From contig PHEM01000001.1 in NCBI GenBank assembly GCA_002842935.1, positions 1-38,662 on the forward strand: a stretch of DNA of 38,662 bases, in the 5' to 3' direction. The translations under genes were made by a program, and so were the position numbers. Under the pieces are notes generated by a model, which saw only the letters and a program-made list of their open reading frames with translations, did not search any database and was not told the origin of the DNA. This document shows positions 33,009 through 38,662 of the stretch, one piece after another. Position 1 is the first letter of the stretch. Each line of letters starts with the position of its first letter. Origin of the DNA: Alphaproteobacteria bacterium HGW-Alphaproteobacteria-13 (GTDB lineage Bacteria; Pseudomonadota; Alphaproteobacteria; Sphingomonadales; Sphingomonadaceae).

Positions 33009-33341
33009 TCAGATGATTGCCGTCACAGCCGAGGTGACGATCGGAACGCCCGTACCGACACCGATGCCGACGCCGACGGGAAGAGCGATCTGACCGAGGC
33101 TGAAGCGGCCCGACGCCATGCCGGCGAGGCCGAGTGCGAGCGAGATGATCGTGATGATCTTGCCGCCCGAACCTTCAAGGAACGCGGTGAATTTGTTGAA
33201 CGCGGTATCGAAGGTGGTGTCGGTGCCGGCGAACGCCGGACCGGCGAGCAGCACGAACGCGAGGAACGCGACGGCTGCCAGAAGCGGGAGATTTTCCTTG
33301 CGGAACAGCCCCCGGTCCTTGGTCATGGTCATGGTTTGCAT
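33009..33341 (-). CDS. traA: Pilin TraA precursor
   Basis: The 110-residue precursor has a long leader (residues 1-38, basic then hydrophobic, ending GPAFA). A mature part of 72 residues follows with two hydrophobic helices (KIITIISLALGLAGMA, and a Gly/Val-rich second helix) separated by a short basic turn (SGRF). Mature F pilin has 70 residues, so the size fits. This is the first gene of the transfer operon. Which peptidase cuts it is unproven, but the S26 peptidase of the same operon is the obvious candidate. Confidence 0.92.
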   Translation of the reverse strand: MQTMTMTKDRGLFRKENLPLLAAVAFLAFVLLAGPAFAGTDTTFDTAFNKFTAFLEGSGGKIITIISLALGLAGMASGRFSLGQIALPVGVGIGVGTGVPIVTSAVTAII

Positions 33342-33631
33342 GGTTCATTTCCCATCTGTTGAAACGACGCCGCATGGGCGCCGCTCCCATTGGGACTCGC
33401 CGGGGCGAGGGGCTGTCAAGCAAATAGCAAGAATCTTACGCGATAACACACCGATTTGGATGCAATTGTTCTTTTTGATGTGATTCGTTGTAAAACTGTG
33501 TCGCCTTTTCGCGACACCGCGTCGATTTAGCGCGCCACGCTGGCGGCTTAACGCGACAGTCTCAGCTATGATGTGAAGCCGGTTCGGCGGCTTTCATTCA
33601 CACCTTTGGGTATCATAGCTGACGACTTTTC
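33342..33631. promoter_or_regulatory. Divergent control region of the transfer operon
   Basis: This 290-base AT-richer region lies between traA (minus) and the small gene at 33632 (plus) and must hold the transfer operon promoter. Visible elements are an 11-bp perfect inverted repeat TCAGCTATGAT/ATCATAGCTGA (33562-33572, 33612-33622) enclosing AAGCCG/CGGCTT, a hairpin GTGTCGC/GCGACAC (33498-33504, 33511-33517), and the same GCGACA word again at 33554. A TTGACA (33414-33419 on the minus strand) resembles a -35 box, but no matching -10 could be seen. Confidence 0.55.
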
Positions 33632-33988
33632 ATGAGAAAATCGCGAGTCTCAATCCAATATAAAGTTAGCGACAAATTCCTGCAAAGCCTCGCGCTTGCC
33701 ATGTACAGGCTGACAATATCTGAAAGAGACATCAAAAATCCTGCCGAGCTTTTCGATTATATCGTGAAGCATCGTCTAGAGGCAATCGAATCTTTTACTA
33801 CTAAGGATTTGCTTCTCTTCGCCGACAAAGGTGATTTACAGGGTGACATCGCAGTGTCGATTCACCTTAGCAAGCCGACAAATGACATCCTGAGCGCCGC
33901 GCGTTACCGCCTTGCTGCCCGAGCGGGCCGCGTCGTCTCGAACATTGAGCTACACCGGCTCGCATTTTCGACGATCACCGGAGAATAA
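33632..33988 (+). CDS. Hypothetical protein divergent from traA (118 aa)
   Basis: The protein is not recognised. It is more AT-rich than its neighbours and predicted as mixed alpha-beta with a basic C-terminal half (ARYRLAARAGRVVSNIELHRLAF). No membrane segment or cysteine is present. The 11-bp inverted repeat ends just before its start, so it may be autoregulated and could control the transfer operon. That role is inferred from position only. Confidence 0.6.
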   Translation: MRKSRVSIQYKVSDKFLQSLALAMYRLTISERDIKNPAELFDYIVKHRLEAIESFTTKDLLLFADKGDLQGDIAVSIHLSKPTNDILSAARYRLAARAGRVVSNIELHRLAFSTITGE

Positions 33989-34064
33989 AAACCGTCCGAT
34001 TAACGCTCTCTAATATTGACATTTTCGATTCCGTACATTCTGCTGACAACGTGGCGTCGCAAGT

Positions 34065-34093
34065 TTGCTAATCGAAAGTCATAAAAATATGGA
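34065..34093 (+). promoter_or_regulatory. Candidate promoter of the XRE gene
   Basis: TTGCTA (34065-34070) and TATGGA (34088-34093) are spaced by 17 bases and lie 24 bases before the ATG at 34117. The match to the -35/-10 consensus is moderate. Confidence 0.35.
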
Positions 34094-34116
34094 CTGCGTT
34101 CAACAAGGATGGGGCG

Positions 34117-34554
34117 ATGAGTGTAATAGAACTCTACGCGGACCTGTATCGACAGGAAGCGGAACGACAGAATTTGTCTTCGAGGCAGCTTGCTACAAAG
34201 CTTGACGCCCACCACTCTGGAATATGCGCCTTCCTGAAAGGCCGCTCGATTCCGAAACGAGATCGTCTCGACGAAATCGCCGACGCGCTCGGCATCGATA
34301 ATGTTCGCGCGTTCCTCGCGGTAGAAATTTTCCAGTCCGTCGAAGCGTATGATGAGCCACCGACAAAGCTGTTGGCGTTGCTCGTGCCATGTTTGGCGCA
34401 GACGCTGTCCTCCGACGACTGCCAGCTCCATGACGATCTTCGTGAATGGGAGGCCAATGCCCTGTTCGAGAAGATCCAGCTCCTAGTCCTGGAATTGCTC
34501 GGACCGCGATCGCGATTCCGCCAGCCCTTCCTCAGCTTCCGAACACCTCGTTAA
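34117..34554 (+). CDS. XRE-family transcriptional regulator
   Basis: The 145-residue protein has an N-terminal helix-turn-helix of the XRE/Cro type (about residues 18-70: SSRQLATKLDAHHSGICAFLKGRS, followed by RLDEIADALGI). The C-terminal half is helical and may form a dimer. It is likely a repressor. It overlaps the transglycosylase gene by one base (TAATG) and stands divergent from the transfer operon, so it may regulate either or both. Confidence 0.85.
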   Translation: MSVIELYADLYRQEAERQNLSSRQLATKLDAHHSGICAFLKGRSIPKRDRLDEIADALGIDNVRAFLAVEIFQSVEAYDEPPTKLLALLVPCLAQTLSSDDCQLHDDLREWEANALFEKIQLLVLELLGPRSRFRQPFLSFRTPR

Positions 34555-35447
34555 TGATGAAGCGGGGGGCCATAATTTCGTGTTTGATTGGGCAACTGGC
34601 TTTAAGCGCCGGAGCACACGCCGAAACGCAATCGCAGGTCCGGCGAGTTGCACTCCTCGACTTTTCCGCGCCCTCGACCCCGGTTGCCCAGCCGACCGCA
34701 CCCATCGACGCTGTATCGAACGGAATGCTTCTCGACTTCCGCGACATGCGGAGAAGCGAAGCCGCGGCGCCCAGCGTTAACACATTCTCGGCGATTAGCC
34801 CCGACAGCTATGGAATTGTGCGCGCCATCCGCGTTCCCGGATGGATGCGCTCGGGGCAGTCGACCAATCATTTTGCCAATCTTGTGCTTGGACTGCCGAC
34901 GATCGGAAACTGCTCGCCCAAGGCGTATTCATCGTCCGGCCTTCTCGGTCGCACGGCCGAGGAACGCCGACGCCTGCTCTATCCACTCGTACAGCGCGCC
35001 GCTTGCGAGGCCGGTCTTCCAATCGGCCTGATGGACGCGATGCTGATCCAGGAGAGCAGATACAATCCCGTCGCGGTCAGTCCGAAGGGCGCGTTCGGGC
35101 TCGGTCAACTCATGCCTGGAACGGCGAAGCAGCTCGGGGTCGATCGCTACAGTCTTCACGGAAACCTTCGCGGCGCAGCGCGCTATCTCAGTTGGCAGCT
35201 GAAGGAATTCGGGCGCGTCGATCTGGCGCTTGCGGCATACAACGCCGGACCGGGGCGCGTTCGCACGGTCCGCCGCGTACCGCGCATCACGGAGACGCAA
35301 AATTACGTCACCAAGATCCTCACCAACTGGCGCGTGATTGAGTCCAATCATCGGCCACTGGAGCCCGCGCAGGCATCGCCCCCGCCTGCGCGGGCTGTTT
35401 GGATCGGGGATTTCCGACGGGGCGCCGGCATAGGCGGAAGCAAATGA
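34554..35447 (+). CDS. Lytic transglycosylase (VirB1-like)
   Basis: A 297-residue protein with a signal peptide (residues about 1-22, ending GAHA) and a C-terminal SLT domain. The catalytic glutamate is E167 in LIQESRYNPVAVS, followed by the characteristic GLGQLMPGTAKQLGV and AAYNAGPGRV. Such enzymes open the peptidoglycan for the secretion channel (VirB1, TraL-like, Orf169 of F). The start at 34554 overlaps the XRE stop. Residues 25-130 form a low-complexity linker. Unlike in F, it is not part of the tra operon. Confidence 0.9.
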   Translation: MMKRGAIISCLIGQLALSAGAHAETQSQVRRVALLDFSAPSTPVAQPTAPIDAVSNGMLLDFRDMRRSEAAAPSVNTFSAISPDSYGIVRAIRVPGWMRSGQSTNHFANLVLGLPTIGNCSPKAYSSSGLLGRTAEERRRLLYPLVQRAACEAGLPIGLMDAMLIQESRYNPVAVSPKGAFGLGQLMPGTAKQLGVDRYSLHGNLRGAARYLSWQLKEFGRVDLALAAYNAGPGRVRTVRRVPRITETQNYVTKILTNWRVIESNHRPLEPAQASPPPARAVWIGDFRRGAGIGGSK

Positions 35448-35828
35448 CGGGGGACGCATGAGATCCGCGCATCACGTTCCGCGCCCATCTTCGACTCTCT
35501 TTGCCACCATGAATCCGACTCTCGATCGCCGTCCCTTCACCGGGGCGGCAATCTTCATGCGCGCGTCGGCCCAATTCGACAGCGCGGGTGATCGCAATTC
35601 CGATTCAGGGATCAACAAGAATGGGGGCGCCGTGAGCGGATAAACGAAACCCGGCACGAAGGCCGGGCATCGCATCGAGTTTGGCCCAGGAATTAGGACT
35701 TCCTGATTGGCTTCCACCACAAGCTGGAAGCTTGGCTAACCTCCTTCGACATCTTTGTCAATGATGCGCGCTTCGCGCCACGGGATTTTTTTGCCCGCTT
35801 TCAGCTGCCCTCCGATGGAGGACAGACG
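35448..35828. other. Non-coding stretch with three hairpins
   Basis: Between the transglycosylase and the next gene I see no gene I can support. Three hairpins follow each other: CCCGGC/GCCGGG (35650-35655, 35662-35667), CAGGAA/TTCCTG (35687-35692, 35700-35705) and GCTTCCA/TGGAAGC (35710-35716, 35725-35731). A T-run (35788-35794) lies further right. They could end transcription or be part of the next gene's promoter region. Confidence 0.45.
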
Positions 35829-36650
35829 ATGACGCATATCTTCGCTTCGGCGGCCGCCAGCGTGCTCCGGCGCGCGGGCGTTCCAACGCGATCCGGCTCG
35901 AGGCACAAGACCGGCGCCGCCGTGCTTCGTGGCAGTCTCGAGGAGGGAACCTTCGAGCATCGCTTCTGGCGCACCTATCAAAAGGGGGAGACAGATCGGT
36001 TACATCAAGCAGCGGTCGACCTGGCGCGGATACGCCGTCACGAGCTCCGCGCCGATCGCCGGCAGGCACAGACTTCAGCCATAGGCTCGGCACCGCCATT
36101 GATGTTGCCACCGCGACTGTCGCAATCCGCGACGGCCATCTTCAAACTGCTCTGCGAGCTCGGCCGTCTATGCAAAGGCGAGATCTACCCAACCTATGAT
36201 TGGTTCATCGAAAAAACCGGTTTCGCTCGAGCGACGGTCGCGCGCGCGATCGCGCAGCTGAAGGACGCCGGCTTCCTGCTCATCCAGCGCAGATGCAAAC
36301 GCGTCGAGCGCGACGGGCCCGGGCCTCGCTTCGAACAGACCTCCAATGCCTACCGCCTGGAATGGCCCACTGGACTGGATCGCTGGTTGAATGGCCAGCG
36401 CGTGCCCTGCCCGCTTCCCGACGACGAGGTGGTCCGCCTGCAGGCCCAAGAAGACGATCATCGCAGGATGCAGCAACGTCGGATCCAGAACAAATCGTCC
36501 GAAGAATTCGCCCTCATCGCCACTCTCGCTCGCATGGCTCGCACGATCGAGGAGCGCGAGTCTCAAAAAGATACTCAACCGCTCCAATCTGAGTCAGATT
36601 CTCTTATGTCCAAAGGGAATTGGCCTGGTCGGCCAATAAATTCGACATAA
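35829..36650 (+). CDS. Winged-helix DNA-binding protein (273 aa)
   Basis: ATG 35829 is preceded by GGAGG with a good spacer. Residues about 100-160 form a winged helix-turn-helix (SATAIFKLLCELG, IEKTGFARATVARAIAQLKDAGFLL). The N-terminal 70 residues are basic (alternating Arg/His) and the C-terminal part has a charged helical tail. Similar proteins are common on sphingomonad plasmids. Replication initiators and regulators share this fold, and I cannot tell which this is. A hairpin (TTGGCC/GGCCAA at 36620-36636) lies in its 3' end. Confidence 0.75.
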   Translation: MTHIFASAAASVLRRAGVPTRSGSRHKTGAAVLRGSLEEGTFEHRFWRTYQKGETDRLHQAAVDLARIRRHELRADRRQAQTSAIGSAPPLMLPPRLSQSATAIFKLLCELGRLCKGEIYPTYDWFIEKTGFARATVARAIAQLKDAGFLLIQRRCKRVERDGPGPRFEQTSNAYRLEWPTGLDRWLNGQRVPCPLPDDEVVRLQAQEDDHRRMQQRRIQNKSSEEFALIATLARMARTIEERESQKDTQPLQSESDSLMSKGNWPGRPINST

Positions 36651-36905
36651 AGGGGCAGACCTCCCCTCACGAAAAGCGCAATAAGAAACTCCAAAGCGCC
36701 GGCCTTCACGGTCGGGACCGCCGGCTGTGCCGGCGGATGCTCCCCAATGGGAGCAGGCAATTTCCGGCGGTCTTCGCCACTATGATGCCCTGTCCCAAAT
36801 CCGCTGCACTGTTCCTCATCTATGATCGAGCGGCTGAATCACTGTGCCGAGATCGATTCAGAAAATTCGTGCGACGCAGCGGCGTGCTCGAACTAAACCA
36901 TCCGG
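36651..36905. other. Gene-free stretch with GC hairpins
   Basis: No gene of good quality is visible. Hairpins AGGGG/CCCCT (36651-36655, 36663-36667), CCGCCGG/CCGGCGG (36718-36724, 36730-36736) and GCTCCC/GGGAGC (36739-36744, 36749-36754) follow the winged-helix gene and may include its terminator. A short open frame near 36782 runs into the WGR gene but has no good start signal. Confidence 0.4.
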
Positions 36906-37184
36906 ATGAAAACCGGCACGCCTTTCGATGAAATCGACATCGAGCTGATCGCGCGCAATCCCGCGCGCAACATCCATCGCCGCTACAGCATTCTCGCGAG
37001 CATTGACCTTTTCGGTTCCATCATCGTCGAGACCCGTTGGGGACGGATCGGAGCTGCAGGTCAGCACAAAATCCGCTCATTCCCGCACGGCGCCGAAGCC
37101 GATCGCTATGTCCGTTCTGTGCTTGCGCGACGGAACAGCGCCGAAAGCCGCTTGGGAACATCCTATCGGATCCAGTCCCAATAG
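36906..37184 (+). CDS. WGR-domain protein (92 aa)
   Basis: The protein consists mainly of a WGR domain, recognisable by VETRWGRIGAAGQ (about residues 42-54) preceded by the strand YSILASIDLFGSIIV. WGR domains bind nucleic acid and occur in PARP-type DNA-damage proteins and bacterial MolR-like proteins. Alone on a mobile element its role is unknown. It heads a run of small genes that may be an operon with the SRAP-like genes. Confidence 0.8.
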   Translation: MKTGTPFDEIDIELIARNPARNIHRRYSILASIDLFGSIIVETRWGRIGAAGQHKIRSFPHGAEADRYVRSVLARRNSAESRLGTSYRIQSQ

Positions 37185-37310
37185 GACGCGCGCCAACGCG
37201 GGGCTCGACAGAAAGAGTCATTCCTTTTCAATCCCGAACGGCACATCGTCCTGCCCGCCCAAACGGCCCGTCGAATCCGCATTGCGCTAATGTTCTTCTT
37301 ATGTTCCCAT

Positions 37311-37511
37311 ATGGGAATGAACCGACTCGACAAGAATGCGATTGCTGACGCTCTGCTAGCCGCTCCAGGGTGGGCTAAACTAGGCCTTACCGAACCTCGC
37401 GAACATCTTCGGATCGATGCCGCGATGGAAATCGCCGGCGCGATCGTCGATCAATTATCGCCGCCCGTCTCGCCCCCGATCGCCGGCGAGCAGCAGGCGC
37501 TGGCGCTGTGA
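37311..37511 (+). CDS. Small protein, possibly DUF6771-like (66 aa)
   Basis: The frame from ATG 37311 (or 37317, or 37290) encodes a short protein with the pattern ALLAAPGWAKLGLTEPREHLR, then a helix ending in IVDQL. It resembles small alphaproteobacterial proteins I know as DUF6771, but this is from memory. The start is unsure because the region before it is a CCCATATGGG palindrome. The gene ends two bases before the next start. Confidence 0.55.
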   Translation: MGMNRLDKNAIADALLAAPGWAKLGLTEPREHLRIDAAMEIAGAIVDQLSPPVSPPIAGEQQALAL

Positions 37512-37512
37512 C

Positions 37513-37839
37513 GTGCAGAACACCAAGGACGGGCTGCGCCGCGCGACGCACATATTCGAAGCCGCCGTCTGGCACTATGCTGTGCTGGTCACATGCCGGT
37601 GCGGGCACAGCGCGAAATTTCACGCGGCGAGCCTCTGGTGGCGGTTCGAGCGCAAGGGTTGGAACGATAGTTTCCGCGACGCGACGCGCCATTTCTGGTG
37701 CAGGCAATGCGCAGCGCGTATCGGCCGCCGCGTTCAGCCACTGCGCCTCGAGACCGTGGCATGGGAAAAAGGGGTCATCGAGCTGGAAATGCCCGACGAG
37801 CGCGAATGGAAACGCGCGATGCGGCGCTTCAGAACATAG
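37513..37839 (+). CDS. Putative four-cysteine zinc protein (108 aa)
   Basis: A GTG start at 37513, one base after the preceding stop, gives 108 residues. The pattern CRCGH ... WCRQC (about residues 27-31 and 64-68) suggests a zinc ribbon with a 32-residue loop. The rest is basic and rich in Trp and Arg. Not recognised further. It is followed by 11 bases and the SRAP-like gene, suggesting one transcript. Confidence 0.6.
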   Translation: MQNTKDGLRRATHIFEAAVWHYAVLVTCRCGHSAKFHAASLWWRFERKGWNDSFRDATRHFWCRQCAARIGRRVQPLRLETVAWEKGVIELEMPDEREWKRAMRRFRT

Positions 37840-37850
37840 GAGAGTGACCG

Positions 37851-38366
37851 ATGGACATTGAATTCGACGACACCCTTCAGGGGCTAGGCCGCGGTGGTCA
37901 TCGCATCATGATATGGGATGGCCATGAAGAACAACAGATCGAGGCCCATTGGGGTCTCCGCTCGCGCGACCCCGAGATCGGCCAGATTCCGCTCCTCAAA
38001 TCAGAGACCGCCCGGATCGAAAGCCCCTGCCTCATCCTGGCGAATGAATTCGGCATAAAGCGCGACGGCAAGACACTCTATGCCGCGAGCCTTGTCACCG
38101 ACATTCCCTTCTTCTGCATCGCCGGCGTCTGGCAGCGCGGCACGCGCGATTATCCCGATGCGTTCGCGGCGCTGACCGTGCCGGCATACCCCGACCTTGC
38201 CGAGCACAAAGATCGCCATGTCGCAGTGGTCGATCCTGACAACTGGTTTGACTGGCTCCAGCAGCTGCGCCCACCGCTGGACATCTTGCGCCCCTTCCCC
38301 GAAGATAGCTTCACGATCATGCCGCCGATCCAGCCCACTCTTAAAGGACTGCTCGGCGCCGCCTGA
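37851..38366 (+). CDS. SRAP-like protein lacking the catalytic cysteine
   Basis: The 171-residue product matches the core of SRAP proteins (YedK/HMCES family). It has HWGL, SPCLILANEFGI with E66 at the position of the catalytic glutamate, PFFCIAGVW, and EHKDRHVAV with H119 at the position of the catalytic histidine. SRAP proteins form crosslinks with abasic sites in single-stranded DNA through the N-terminal cysteine 2. This protein begins MDIEF and has no Cys2, so it cannot make that bond in the usual way. It might be a partner of the next gene's product. It is clearly a complete reading frame, preceded by a ribosome binding site (AGGAGAG). Confidence 0.7.
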   Translation: MDIEFDDTLQGLGRGGHRIMIWDGHEEQQIEAHWGLRSRDPEIGQIPLLKSETARIESPCLILANEFGIKRDGKTLYAASLVTDIPFFCIAGVWQRGTRDYPDAFAALTVPAYPDLAEHKDRHVAVVDPDNWFDWLQQLRPPLDILRPFPEDSFTIMPPIQPTLKGLLGAA

Positions 38367-38383
38367 GAAGCGGAGAGCCATCA

Positions 38384-38563
38384 ATGTGCAATCAGATCAC
38401 GCTCAAGGCTTCGGTCGGCGAGGTTGCCTCTCACTTCAAGGCGCGGCGCCCGAAACCGACAAATGCCAGCACCGGCGACATGTGGAAGGGTGGCACCGGC
38501 TTCATCGTTCGTGAGAACGCCGGCGAACGCGTGATGGACGCGATGACGTGGGGCTTCCCCAAA
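38384..38563 (+). pseudogene. SRAP family protein, truncated by insertion sequence
   Basis: The frame begins MCNQ, with the catalytic Cys2 of SRAP family proteins, and continues through MTWGFP, the family's WGxxP motif. At 38564 the sequence changes into the end of an insertion sequence, and the frame closes after 91 codons (TGA at 38657) within the element. Only about 60 native residues remain, so no functional SRAP protein is expected. The gene lies 17 bases after the SRAP-like gene and belonged to the same cluster. Confidence 0.75.
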
Positions 38564-38662
38564 GGCTCTGTTGCAAAAATCGTGAAGCTTGAGCATGCTT
38601 GGCGGAGATTGGACGGACGGAACGATGACGGATTTCAAGTGGCGCCATTTCCAGGGTGATGT
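38564..38662 (+). mobile_element. Left end of an IS6-family insertion sequence
   Basis: The sequence from 38564 starts with GGCTCTGTTGCAAA, the terminal inverted repeat typical of the IS6 family (IS6100 and IS26 relatives). The transposase start lies 61 bases inside. The element runs out of the window. The eight bases before it (TCCCCAAA, 38556-38563) are the candidate target duplication. Confidence 0.85.
38625..38662 (+). CDS. IS6-family transposase, N-terminal fragment
   Basis: ATG 38625 opens a frame that reads MTDFKWRHFQGD and leaves the window. IS6 transposases begin with a similar FKxRHFQ segment, before the DDE domain. Frame and distance to the inverted repeat fit the family. Only 12 full codons can be seen, so the name rests on this motif and the inverted repeat together. 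Confidence 0.75.
   Translation, partial: MTDFKWRHFQGD

Noticed and set aside
35458..35643. 61-codon open frame after the transglycosylase
   Set aside because: No good ribosome binding site, no recognisable pattern, and an equally long frame lies on the opposite strand; left as non-coding.
35640..35735. Hairpin series ending in CCACCA-like sequence, considered as tRNA fragment or attachment site
   Set aside because: No T-loop, anticodon arm or acceptor pairing could be built.

Overview
The window is a GC-rich alphaproteobacterial mobile element, most likely from a sphingomonad (Sphingomonadaceae). The evidence is overall codon and base composition, very frequent CGATCG-type words, and an F-type conjugation gene set in the order usual for sphingomonad plasmids. 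No partition gene, integrase or classical replication gene can be recognised, so plasmid and integrative conjugative element cannot be told apart. One winged-helix protein (35829-36650) might be replication-related, but that is a guess.

Layout. (1) 1-1746: two small genes, a pair of related hairpin repeats, and a gene-free stretch (1035-1746) packed with more than a dozen consecutive inverted repeats, the best candidate here for an origin of transfer. (2) 1747-10535, plus strand: DNA-processing operon. It encodes a ribbon-helix-helix protein, TraD coupling protein, two small unknowns, TraI relaxase-helicase (MOBF), a membrane protein, a secreted staphylococcal-nuclease-like protein, an exported unknown and a 67-residue unknown. 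Several neighbours overlap by exactly ATGA. (3) 10536-12102: a structured non-coding stretch holding a 30-residue hydrophobic peptide gene, a SprT-like metalloprotease and a 69-residue membrane protein behind a long inverted repeat. (4) 12103-33341, minus strand: one continuous F-type type IV secretion operon, read from the right as traA-L-E-K-B-dsbC-(84 aa)-V-C-(128 aa)-trbI-S26 peptidase-W-U-trbC-N-(wH)-(wH)-F-H-G. (5) 33342-35447: divergent control region, an unknown small protein, an XRE-family regulator and a VirB1-like lytic transglycosylase. (6) 35448-38563: accessory genes (winged-helix protein, WGR protein, two small proteins, two SRAP-like proteins). (7) 38564-38662: left end of an IS6-family insertion sequence that has cut the second SRAP gene.

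How it works together: TraI with the ribbon-helix-helix protein would process the transfer origin; TraD would link the nucleoprotein to the secretion channel (TraB, K, V, E, L, C, G); TraA would form the pilus after leader removal by the embedded S26 peptidase; TraW, U, TrbC, F, H and N would assemble the pilus and stabilise mating pairs. The cysteine-rich TraN, TraU and TraH fit with the DsbC-like isomerase and CxxC-bearing TraF of the same operon. Unusual points are a TraN with about 21 cysteine repeats, a TraG carrying a C-terminal M15-like peptidase motif, and a tandem pair of 133-residue winged-helix-like proteins inside the transfer operon.
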